Source: Selaginella moellendorffii (lineage: Eukaryota; Streptophyta; Lycopodiopsida; Selaginellales; Selaginellaceae). Taken from it: a stretch of 64,000 nt of DNA. Where the stretch lies: assembly GCF_000143415.4 (NCBI RefSeq), contig NW_003314401.1, positions 124,001 through 188,000 of the forward strand, written 5' to 3'. The notes beneath the pieces were generated by a model. The model did not search any database, was not told where the DNA came from, and worked only from the letters and a program-made list of their open reading frames with translations. Shown here piece after piece: positions 20,006 to 29,948 of this stretch (positions are counted from its first letter, which is position 1; each line of letters opens with the position of its first letter). The translations under genes were made by a program, and so were the position numbers.

Positions 20006-21549
20006 TCAAGGACATGATTTTGCCAGTCGTGGGACGAGCATTAGGGGTTCCTCTCTGATTAAAACAATGCCAAAGTAAGCTTTCATATTGACCTCGTCCT
20101 TTCCATCTGGGAGGCTCCACTCAAATGTGTGCAGCATTGTAGCCAGAGCATAGTGCACCATAGTGAGACCCATGCTCAATGCGGGACACATTCTTCGGCC
20201 TGATCCAAAGGGTATCAGCTCGAAGTTCTGACCTGTGACTTGCACATCAGACTTTGTCTCCAGAAAACGTTTGGGATTAAACTTGTTGGCCTCGCTCCAA
20301 GTAGATTCATCTCTTCCAAGAGCATACGCATTCACCAGCAGCCCTGTTCCTGCAGGAATGTTGTATCCCCAGATGTTACAAGATTCCACGGATTCGTGAG
20401 GAGCTAGCAAAGGTGCCGGAGGATGTAAGCGAAGTGTTTCTTTGACTATGGCCTGCAAAAACTCGAGCTTTGGGATATGCTCCTCCTCCACGGTACCTTT
20501 GCTTCCGACAACCTCCTCCAGTTCTTGTTTTACTTCTTGCATTAACTCGGGATTTCTCATGAGCTCGGCCAGAGCCCAATCAATTGTGACTGCGATGGCG
20601 TCTGTACCTGCTGCAAGCATATCCTTGAGACGCGAAAACAACAAGTTAGTACTTCAAACGTCTCCCGAATTAGACTATGTCTTACCGAAGTCAACGCCTT
20701 GATTCTGGTATCATCTAGAACTCCACCAGCAATCAAAACGTCCATAAAATCCTTCACCTCGTCATGAGACTCCCGGTTTTTCTTGTGCTCTTGAAGTTGC
20801 TCTCCAAGGTAGTTCACCAGTTGTGTTTGGAGCCACTTGATCCTGAAGACTTTGGGATCAGCCCAGCTGAGGCATGGGATAAGATCCCCGATTTGCAGAC
20901 CATTCCCAACTTTGGAGGCTTCATTGAGGTTGTTGAGGAATTCTTTCAGCTTTTCAGATTCACTACCTGAGGCGTCCGAAATGCTCTTGTTCAACACCAT
21001 GCGGCTCATGGTGTTGAAGGCGAATTGGAAAAACCTGGAAGTCATATCTACAGGCCTTCTCTGGTTGCATGCTTCCACAAGTTCCGTGATGAGCATGGAC
21101 ATTTCCAGCTTCCGCACGGGCTGGAACATCTGCACGCGCTTTGTAATGAAAAACTCAAGAGTGCAAATCTTCCTCAAATGCCTCCAGTGATCACCGTAAG
21201 GAGCCCATACCAAATCCGTCGCGTCGTACCCAAAATACTTGGCTGCTGAGTTTGCAGGCCTGGAAGCAAATGCACGGTCATGAGTCTTGAGAACTTCTTC
21301 TGCAGCAGCTGGTGTCGAAGCTACTAGTGTCTTGATTCTCCCCAGCTGCAGGTACATGAGCCCTCCATGCTGCTTTGCAAGCCGGAAAAGATACTCATGC
21401 GGAAGTTTCTTTCCTACCAAATGAATGTGGCCTATGATGGGCAGCGCTCTTGGAGATGGTGGAAAACTTTGATTTCGCTTGTTAGTACACAAGAGCACAA
21501 CTAGTATGAGACCAAGCGTGAGCACAATTGTAAGAATCATTTCTAGCAT
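20006..21549 (-). CDS. Cytochrome P450, CYP71-clan
   Basis: Membrane-anchored monooxygenase of 493 residues in two exons (20686-21549 and 20006-20623, 62-nt intron), full length for the family. It has an N-terminal anchor helix, the proline-rich hinge FPPSPRALPIIGH, the WAPYGDHWRHLRKIC C-helix, ExxR as KETLRLHPP, FNPKRF, and the haem loop FGSGRRMCPALS with its Cys ligand. Two departures stand out. The I-helix reads AAGTDAIAVTIDWA, with Ala where the proton-relay Thr normally sits, and the last Gly of the haem loop is Ala. The class is typical of plant specialised metabolism; the substrate cannot be read from sequence. Several upstream ATGs exist, and the one at 21549 gives the anchor immediately. 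Confidence 0.88.
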
Positions 21550-21865
21550 ACTGGCATGTGGAAGTAAGCTTAGTTCTTTATGTATACAGATTGGAATATA
21601 CTTAGGTATCTTGCGACAAATATATAAGTATATATGTAGCTTTTGCTCAATCGTCACTTTCAATATCTTTTGTGGGTCAGGAGGATCCCAATTGTGACAG
21701 ATGGTCCCATTCCCCAATACATTATATTTTACATACAAAAATCAACAAGCAAAATTTATTCTGTCATATTTTAATAATGGAAGGCCCAACTTAGACAGCA
21801 ATATAAGAATGTGTTTTTAACTATAGTAATTAAAACACAAGATTCTAGATGGGATATAATCTACG

Positions 21866-23105
21866 CTATAAGGTGAGATCCTTAGGATCCTTGATGATTT
21901 TAGATAGAGTTTGTAGAAAAGCCGCAACTTCAGCCTCGTAAATGATCCGAGCATCAGCAGTAACATTCACCTGTCTCGCAAAGCGTGGTCAAATACCGAG
22001 ATCACATTAGATCACAAAGTTTACCTGTATTTGACTTTCCACCCTGAAAAGGCCAGCTCCGGACGTAACAATGGTGGGTCTAGATGAACTTACTGCCAGA
22101 ATCGCACTCTGCAAAAGAATAGCATTGATCCCGAAACTAGACAGACCTACATACTTGGCCCCCGTCAAAGCGATCCACTCCAAACATTCCCATGTTGGAA
22201 ATGGTGAAAGTTTCTGAATTAATGCAATGAGTATAACAATTGACTCCAACTTAAAACACAATATTTACCACCCATGCACTCGGATATCTGGAGCTGCTTG
22301 GCCCTGGCCTTCTTCACAAGTTTCTTCCACTCCCGTGATAAGGAATAAATGTCAATCTGAAAACAAGCACAGACGCTGAGCGAAGGCTGAGAGTTTGGCT
22401 TACTTTGTCAGCATTTTGGAGCACGGGTGTGATGAGACCACCATCGATGGCAACGACAACCGCAAGATCTATGCTGGAGTTGTAAGAGATGCTTTTCCCA
22501 TCCTTGCATCTTGCGTTCACAACTGGGTGTTGAGCAAGCGCTAACGCAGTGGCTTTGGCCAACAAAGCAGTCATGGTGACACCTTTGCATTTGATCTAAA
22601 GTCGATAAAGTAAAGGGATAAAGCCAAGAAGGAAAAGGATGTATTAGCGTCCGCGAGAAGAGCTTACTTGTTGGTAGAGAATGTCAAGTGCGGTCGTTGT
22701 GATCGTATATCCAACTCTAAAAGTGGGCACACTGAGGCTCTCCACCATATATTCCGAAATGAGAGTTTGCAATGTTGTGAAAGGTAACACCGTGTCACTA
22801 TCATGTCTCAGCAAAGCTCCATCGAGTTTCTTTTCCTCTTTCATGAGCTCAGAAATCGTGGTGGAGGCAAATGTTTGCAGATCTGCAAGGGACGGGGCTT
22901 GCTCGCTTGGGCTATCATCAGCTGTGCAAGTTCTACATTGGCAGCAACGACAGTCGTAAAATCTACAGCGATTACCTGAGGATGCACTGGCACAGACAAT
23001 CTCTTTCTTTATCCCAATGAAGGTGATGTTGCTCCTCAGGTGCAAACGAGAAGCCACTGGTAGTGATACTAGGGGACGAAGATGCCATGCTCTTCCAGAA
23101 AGCAT
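21866..23105 (-). CDS. Lipoyl-less, His-less E2 acyltransferase-like protein
   Basis: The exons match the catalytic domain of plastid pyruvate dehydrogenase E2 (dihydrolipoyllysine acetyltransferase): PFTTLQTLISEYMVESL, VPTFRVGYTITT, IKCKGVTMTALLAKA, LAVVVAIDGGLITPVL, IDIYSLSREWKKLVKKA, FTISNMGMFGVDRFD and FLQTLSKIIKDPKDLTL. Six or more short introns keep the frame throughout. The presequence-like N-terminus (MLSGRAWHLRPLVSLPVASR) leads almost directly into the catalytic domain, so the lipoyl and E1/E3-binding domains are missing. The catalytic DHR motif reads DAR (about 21945-21985), and the AILPPGTG loop after DRFD is shortened. It is either a catalytically dead pseudo-enzyme still spliced in frame or a decaying duplicate. 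Confidence 0.75.
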
Positions 23106-23258
23106 CGTGTGCCGTGAGCTGCGGTGGTTGCACAGTGTTGGGAGCAAGGAATCTTACTTCCCGCCCATGGCGACAAAAATGCTTTTACCAGCAGTCTCGG
23201 CGGTGACGGGGGCACGGAGCCCTAGTATATCCTAGCAGGAGCTCCTCAAGCGCCATTA
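23106..23258. other. Short intergenic segment
   Basis: Between the E2-like gene and the tandem repeat. A short plus-strand presequence-like ORF (from 23168) is present but too short to support as a gene. Confidence 0.3.
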
Positions 23259-24391
23259 GGGAGATCCACCAAACCATCCACTGGTGATTCTTGTTCAAAT
23301 CTCGAAGTGTCTTACATGAATCCCTACATTCATTTTCTGCCTTTTATTTTGATTTTTGTGCCAAGAAATGCCAAACTTTTTTTGTAATGTTTTGTAACAA
23401 GTTTTCGCAGCTTTCGTTGGCCACAGTGTCGTCTGCCTAATCTGTCTGCCTCATGCTTCTTGGGGGTCGAGATTGGAAGACGGCCACAGCAATCGTCACA
23501 TCTGCATACTTGCGTTCCTTGTGGTGGGTGTTATATATTGTATATTGTGTACTTTATATTTTACAGGAGATAGGGTTCACCAAAAACAAGACGTAATACT
23601 TTAGCCTGTTATAGATAACAAGCATCATTCGCAACAGTCCATGACCTGTGACATCTTAAGTTACAATTCTTAGCACTATCAATTATTTCTTTTGATGATC
23701 TTTGGGAGGTATGGGAGGATCCCTAATTCCAATTGTGACAGATATGTATTTTTATGTTTATATTAATATAAATATGTACACAATACAATATCCTCTCATC
23801 ACCTACCACAGTTATATATGTATAACTATATTGTACACTTTTATATTCTACAAGGGTCAACAAGAGATCTCACCAATCTTCCTTGCAACTAGCAAGACCA
23901 GACGTACATATTGTCAACACGTGCAACAGGTTGCAGGGGATCAAACAGGAGAAAAGAGAAGATGAGGGACCACAGAGAGAGAAAAATCCATGTACTGCAT
24001 CATAGGTCCCATGCTTCCTATCTGTCACAATACAATTTTTATATTTACTGATAGTAAAGTTTTACTTGTTTATTTATCTGGTTCACTTAGGAAATAAGTT
24101 TTTAAAAACTGTCCACATTTGTAGCGCTCTATTGTCCCTTTCAAGAGGGTCAAAAGGATATTTAGATATTTGATACCTATCCATTCTTTCTCATCTCAAG
24201 GAGCTTGTTAGCTTGCATTTCCACAGCAAAACCAAAACCTTGACCTGCCTCATCGGCTTCATGTTTCATTGGAAGTTTTGGAACGCTCCAGAACATTACT
24301 CCATGATTTTGTAAGATGTAGTTGCAATTGTCATAACTGACAAGCCTGTGCCTTTAGTGCATCTCACATTTCATGTTCCATGGCCTGGATT
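23259..24391 (+). repeat. Tandem duplication, unit 1
   Basis: Unit 1 of a direct duplication whose second copy is at 24706-26026, offset about 1.45 kb. Shared blocks include TTTTGTAATGTTTTGTAACA, GGCCACAGCAAT-GTCA, the TTATATATTGTATATTGT stretch, AATTGTGACAGATATGTAT, and near the end CTTGACCTGCCTCATCGGCT through ATGTTCCATGGCCTGGAT. On the minus strand the last part reads VMFWSVPKLPMKHEADEAG, an exon-like fragment of a protein I do not recognise. Its right end includes the first codons of the gene at 26007. Confidence 0.75.
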
Positions 24392-24705
24392 CTTTGTTAC
24401 AATGGCCTATTGATCTAAACTTAACAATTGGTTCATTATAAGAAAATTTACTATATTTACAGCAAATAAAGTGTGGATAAAAAGGAATAACTATAAAATG
24501 GCAAGAGTTACATGATAACAAAACATTTATTAGCCATCAACTTCAAAAATAGTCAAAATCTCTAAATAGTCCAAATACTTTGACTTTAGCTTATGCTACT
24601 GTGATGAAACAAGTAAGAGGCCAACTTCTCAACCCTTGAAGGTGTTATAGCCTTAAATTCCACAAACTATAGAATATTTTCAAAATATTCCTGTGGTTCG
24701 TGTCA
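24392..24705. other. AT-rich spacer between the tandem units
   Basis: AT-rich spacer. I see no coding signal or named element. Confidence 0.4.
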
Positions 24706-26026
24706 CTAGGGAGATCCACCAAACCATACATTGGCAATTCTTGTTCAAATTTCAAAGTGTTTACATTCATTTTCTGCCTTTTATTTGGATTTTTGCACCA
24801 AGAAATGCCAAACCTTTTTTGTAATGTTTTGTAACAAGTTTTCACAGCTTTTGTTGGCCAGAGTGTCATCCACCAAATCTGTCTACCTCATGCTTCTTGG
24901 GGGTTGAGATTGGAAAACGGCCACAGCAATTGTCATATCTGCATACTTGCGTTCCTTGCGGTGGGTGTTATATATTGTATATTGTACAAGAGATAAAGGT
25001 TCACCAAAAACAAGATGCAATACTTTTCTTTTTTTCTGCTGCCATCACTTGTATAAAATCTCTAGCTGGATTGTTTTGTCATCTTAATTTGCAATTCTTA
25101 GCACTGTCCATTGTTTCTTTTTGGTGATCTTTTGTTGGGTTGGGAGGTATGGAGGAGCTTAATTCCAATTGTGACAGATATGTATCTTTATGTTTATATT
25201 AATATAAATATGTACACAATACAATATCCTCTCGTCACCTGCCACAATTATATATGTACAGCTATATTGTACACTTCTATATTCTACAAGGGCCCACAAG
25301 AGATCTCACCAATCTTTCTTGTGACAAGCAAGACCAGACGTACATATTGTCAACACGCACAACAGGTTGTGGGGGATCGAGCACGAATGAAGAGAAGATG
25401 AGGGACCACAGAGAGAAAAAAATCCATGCATTGCAGAATAGGTCCCAGCAATACAATTTTTATATTTACTGACAATAAAGTTTGACTTGTTAAATAAGTT
25501 ATTTATCTGGTCCTACAAGTTTTTAAAAACTGTCCAAAACATATGTAGCACTCTATTGTCCCTTTCAATGATCTTTTGTGGGTCAGAAGGATCTCAATCC
25601 CTCGTATTATGATGTTTTAGACGAATATATATGTATTAAATCTGCACCTTAGACAGATGAGCAGAAATAGCATATTATTGAGAATGTCACTATAAATTCT
25701 ATCCTCAGTGACTTAGTCTTCACAGAAGTTCTTGTGAATCCCTGATCCAATGAGTGTAAACGTGGTGATGCAGGCTAGCACTTGCAGGAGTGGCTTAAGA
25801 TTTTTGAAGCCTATCCATTCTTTCTCATCTCAGGGAGCTTGTCAGCTTGCAGCTCCACAGCAAAACCAAAACCTTGACCTGCCTCATCGGCTTCATGTTT
25901 CATTGGAAGCTTTGGAACGCTCCAGAACATCACTCCATGATTTTGTAAGATGTAGTTGCAATTTCCATGACTGACAACCGCGTGCTTTTAGTGCATCTCA
26001 CATTTCATGTTCCATGGCCTGGATCC
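24706..26026 (+). repeat. Tandem duplication, unit 2
   Basis: Second copy of the unit at 23259-24391, about 200 bp longer because of indels near 25030-25130 and 25600-25800. It runs directly into the first exon of the conserved plant gene starting at 26007, so this copy supplies that gene's upstream region. Confidence 0.75.
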
Positions 26027-27034
26027 CAGCAACCACGAACACAACTTCAAGTACTTGCCAGTTCTTGCTTTCACGGAGGCTTATGTGTATGAGGTCTGTA
26101 ATTCCAAGAGCCCTATGGATAATCTGAATTGTTATGGGCACAGGTCGATGTAGAATACGAGAAAGCTCTCAAGAAAATGCAGGATATCCATGACCCAGTC
26201 AATGACGTGGATCCCTTTTATGGACTTAAACTGGAACTCGCGGCTCGAAATCTCTGGACGGATAGGTACGTCTGATGTCCATTCAACTGGCTCAATCATT
26301 GCTTGAAACAATGCAGGATGGCAAATGAACTTTTGAAAGGATGCCATTACTTGAAACTAGAGCAATCCATTTGTCGTTCCGGTCCAGAAGATCAAATTTC
26401 AATCCTAGATGCTCGCAGAGCTTTGGAGTTCAAATCAGCCGACTACAAGTTGCTCAACCTCTTGCTTTACAAAATGAGGGGAGAAGAGGTGAATGAGTTC
26501 CACTTCTGCTTTCTAGAGTTGTCAAATCTTCTTGTGGAGCTAGCAGATAACTTGTAAGTGATCCCCGTGGATTTGTTGTCTGATTAACTTCCTTTTATAT
26601 ATATATATGCAGGTCTGATTACGAGGTGAGTTACAAAAGGCTTTAATGATTTCCCCTGCGGATGATGAATATAGGAGGACGTCAAAGACAACTCATTCAA
26701 CATAGTGCGCGTGTTTTACAAAGTTTATGGACCAAAACTCGGTTCACAAATGCTGGTACGTTGGCAGCTGGCTTTGATTTTAACTCGTATTGTTCTACAG
26801 GCTGAGTACATTTCCGCTGTTAAACTACGGTTTGAAGAAAAACTAAACAAGCTAGAGCCGGAGCTGAGAGAAAAGTTCCCAATTCGTTATCAAGAGGAGC
26901 TTTCGAGAGGTACTAACGAGTTTCGATATAACTCCTTGATTGGTTGTGTTCTAGGCAAAAGCATTGCGGAAATCTGGGAAGTGCCCCCATTTATCGATGA
27001 GACACCTTATAGCGCTTTGGTATCAAGCAAATGA
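26007..27034 (+). CDS. Conserved plant protein of unknown function
   Basis: Seven or eight small exons join in frame from ATG 26007: MFHGLDPSNHEHNFKYLPVL, then VDVEYEKALKKMQDIHDPVN with DPFYGLKLELAARNLWTDR, then MANELLKGCHYLKLEQ and FKSADYKLLNLLLYKMRGEE, then SDYE, EDVKDNSFNIVRVFYKVYG, AEYISAVKLRFEEKLNKLEP, and the end KSIAEIWEVPPFIDETPYSA. The protein is soluble and helix-rich, without signal or membrane segment. The exon pattern and lack of stops argue for a real gene. I believe a similar protein family exists in land plants but cannot name it. The N-terminus may be incomplete because the tandem duplication ends inside exon 1. Confidence 0.6.
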
Positions 27035-27145
27035 TACAATAAACCAGGTAATATGGGTTTGAAAGGTCGACAAAAGCAAATAAAATCTCATACTAGAACA
27101 TAAATTCTTTCTAGGACATTCTAGGACTCTTTTCTCGTACACTAG

Positions 27146-27485
27146 GTGTGGATCTTCCGTGGTACTCCTCTCCATCAGTCTCAAAGCTTCACGAAACAAA
27201 TCTGCCGATGCTTCATTGTCGCCCGTGACTATTGTTCCGTATGAAAAAGGCTACAAAGTTATCATACCCGTCATGTACTTTGCTTGCGCCAATGCCGACA
27301 TTACAGCTCCAACCCATCTATCACTGGGTTTCTCCTTTGCAAGCTAAAGAGCCCTGAAGAAGAAACAAAACAAATGTGAGAGACAACTTCACCGTGACTC
27401 AACGTTTTGTCAACGTGCGACGGTGAGCTGGAGCGGGAGAACCAAAATCTGGCTGTCCAACCAATACTGCAATCGCTGAATAAAC
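27146..27485 (-). pseudogene. Fragment of the TPR gene (copy of about 10408-10800)
   Basis: Closely matches 10408-10800 inside the TPR gene, in the same orientation: GGTACTCCTCTCCATCA-TCTC, AAGCTTCACGAAACAAATCT, CAAGAGCCCTG-like and GGGAGAACCAAAATCTGGCT blocks. Internal deletions and loss of flanking exons make it non-functional. Confidence 0.85.
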
Positions 27486-28109
27486 GAACAATCACATTAA
27501 AGTGGAATTTTAAAAAATACCATAATAAAATTGTCTTAAACCCTTTAACCCTTTCCTTGGAGTGGGCGGACGAAAACTGACGTAAGTTCACCCAGTTATT
27601 CACGGTCTGTATTCCTAAGGTCTGTGTATCATGAACTTATTTCAGGTCCGAAACACAGCCAGCAGTGGAAAGAAGGGAGGCAAGAAGGAGGATCAGAACG
27701 TTCTCACGAACTGTGGGTAAGAGATGTTTTTTTCCTCCTTTTGTGCTAGCTTCAGTGTCTAGATTGCAGCATGCAGGAAGTGGCAGATGTAATGCAGCCT
27801 CAAGACGTAGGAGTCGTGATGAGAAGTTCAATCGCTGCCACGACGTGGTTTCCTGGACGAAATGCTTCTCAAAGGATGACAGGATCGAGGAGATAGCGAG
27901 ATCATATATTCTGATCCGGCGAGACGCCCAAGGGAGCAAGAGCATGGAGCGGGAGAGTGGGGTCTTAGGGTGAGGTGCCTGACCTCGGGTGTCCGAGCTT
28001 AGCCCGGGTACCGCGATCAAAATTCTTCCAAAACTTCTTTGGATTCTCTCGAATTTTTACAAAGTAAGTTTTGATGGAACTTTTATATGATCCCCTCAAC
28101 TAAGGGTCC
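27486..28109. other. Unassigned part of the second duplicate block
   Basis: 27640-27975 holds a plus-strand open stretch of about 100 codons starting MERREARRRIRTFSRTVGKR, with exon-like composition but no family I recognise. It lies between the TPR and TFIIA fragments, so it may be rearranged TPR or filler sequence. Confidence 0.35.
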
Positions 28110-28440
28110 AATCGAACTCTCCATCCTGAGGGTATACAAAAAGACTGTCACGATTATTGAGGTTCATAATCCCATCCTCGAGGATACATTTCCACTTGCT
28201 CTTTGATCTAGTTACCTGCAAAGACAAAGTCAACTCCATCTCTAACTTCAGACAACCAAACCTTCTCAAACTGCGCTACTACGAGATGACTTATCTTTGG
28301 CTCCTCTCCAGTTTGATCGATGTTGTTTAACTCGTCCTCCTCATCGTCATCTTGTTCATTCAAGGGAGGCTCTGATCCTTCGGATTCCACACCTTCCACT
28401 TGTGTTCCTGTCGCTACCAATTCTCGTTAGCCGGTTCTTC
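28110..28440 (-). pseudogene. Fragment of TFIIA large-subunit gene (C-terminal exons)
   Basis: Matches 11824-12190 of the intact TFIIA gene: the WKC-LKDGIM-LNNRDI exon, the acidic PLNEQDDDEEDELN exon and part of the linker. The last exon and most of its intron are reduced, and homology stops abruptly near 28440 where a scrambled PPR copy begins. The promoter and N-terminal exons are absent. Confidence 0.88.
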
Positions 28441-28446
28441 TGTCGG

Positions 28447-29930
28447 TTACAATGTGCCTGGCGACGAAGGTTCACAGTCGTATCCACAGTATGACTCGAA
28501 ACAGCTCCACGCCGCGGGGTTGTGGCCGTTCTGTGCGTACGCCGCGGCCGTCTGGATCAAGCTTGGGAGATTTTCGTGACCATGCAGCAGCAGCAGCGTC
28601 ACTGCTGGAACGCGATGATGGTGGCATTTGCCATACATGCCGATCGAGTTTCCGTTGTTCGAGCAGCCAGCAGCCAAGCTTTCGTGAATCTTTGCCTGCC
28701 GGACAGAAGACACGTTACATCCCCCCAGCGCGGCCCATTGTCGCAAACAGCTCCAGTGCTTGCCTGGATCAAGCCCGTGATCGCAGCATTCCAAGCCGGG
28801 ACCTCTCGGCAAGGAATCCTGTCCAGCACTTGTCCGGAATGCCCGAGAAGACTTGTATGGACGTGCCCGAGCTGAGCATATGCGGCTATCATCCCAGTCC
28901 AAGTCACTAGTAGCCTGTCAAAAAGAGATTTTGCGTCGTCAAGCAGACAATTGGCGTGGATCATGGCATTGCTCGTGTGTAACAAGTCCAGTGCTTCGCT
29001 CACGCAGTCGTTCTGGGTAGGCCTGGAGCATGGAATTCCACGAGACCACACTCTTTCGAAACAAAGTCTCGCCTCCTTCACGTTTCCAGCTCGGGCTCAC
29101 CATCGCAGTAAACGTTAGAACGTCTCTCGCGAGAACCGTCTCTTCAAACACGAACTTTGCGCTCCCGAACGCAGCCCAGGAAACACCATTCCGGAAGCTC
29201 ATCCGGAATGGTGTTTCCTGGGCTGCGTTCATCAGCTCTCGTGCCCCCGTGATGCGCATGAGATTGGAATTCCAGGCCATGTCATTGTGTTGTGGCATCT
29301 TTCCAGCAAACCAACCGCCTCATCGAGAGCTTGCAGATGCAAAAGCCCCTCAAGCATAACCATTGTGTGGAACAAGTTGGCGGCTTTGCCACGATAACCC
29401 TTCTGAGCACAGCATACCCGTAAGAGTGCCCTCAAACAAAAGCCAAGCCTCGTAGAGAAATCCACTGCTGCACCATTGCGTTCCAAGAGATGGTGCTTAG
29501 TATGCCGTATGTGGTGATATCACAACCGTTCCAAGACACAACGTCCCACACGGGCATCGCATCCAACACCTTCTTTTCCTTTGAAACGGCGAGCACGCGG
29601 GCATGAGTCCCCGTCCACGAGTCGGGCATGATCAGGTTGCCCAGTCCGGGTATATGCTGCAATGAGAGGATTTGAGGCGTACATGCTCTTGTGTGGAATC
29701 TGCTCAAACAGTTGCCTCGTCTCGTCCATGTGATTCCACGAGACCGTGTCAAAAACGAGTCAAACAATCCCTGGCGTAGCTGACGCAGCCGTTGCGGACG
29801 AGCGCCGCGATGATCGTGTTGTAGGAGAAGGAATTGGGCTGCTGGATGCTTCGATCCAGCCAACACTGCCGCCTATGTCTTACTCGCAAACATCCACTCG
29901 AATAACTTCATCGCCCAGGTGGATCTCGTT
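28447..29930 (-). pseudogene. Inverted, rearranged copy of the 844-residue PPR gene
   Basis: On the minus strand, 29866 down to 28447 follows the order of the intact PPR gene at 16.65-18.6 kb, but with many internal deletions, frameshifts and joins (for example WAAFGSAKFVFEETVLARD, where about 130 bp are lost). Around 28545-28626 a segment including the CAG repeat is flipped back to plus. At 29867-29930 the last codons (NTAAYVLLANIHS) are again on plus, as in the intact locus. The body was therefore inverted in place while the 3' end stayed put. Confidence 0.88.
29167..29230. repeat. Perfect 29-bp inverted repeat, 6-bp spacer
   Basis: Arms 29167-29195 and 29202-29230 are perfect reverse complements around AGCTCA. 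The arm is the PPR sequence encoding FRNGVSWAA-type residues (intact copy near 17515-17545), present here in both orientations. It marks an inverted duplication inside the PPR pseudogene. Confidence 0.9.
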
Positions 29931-29948
29931 TCCAAGCCCTATCAAGGA

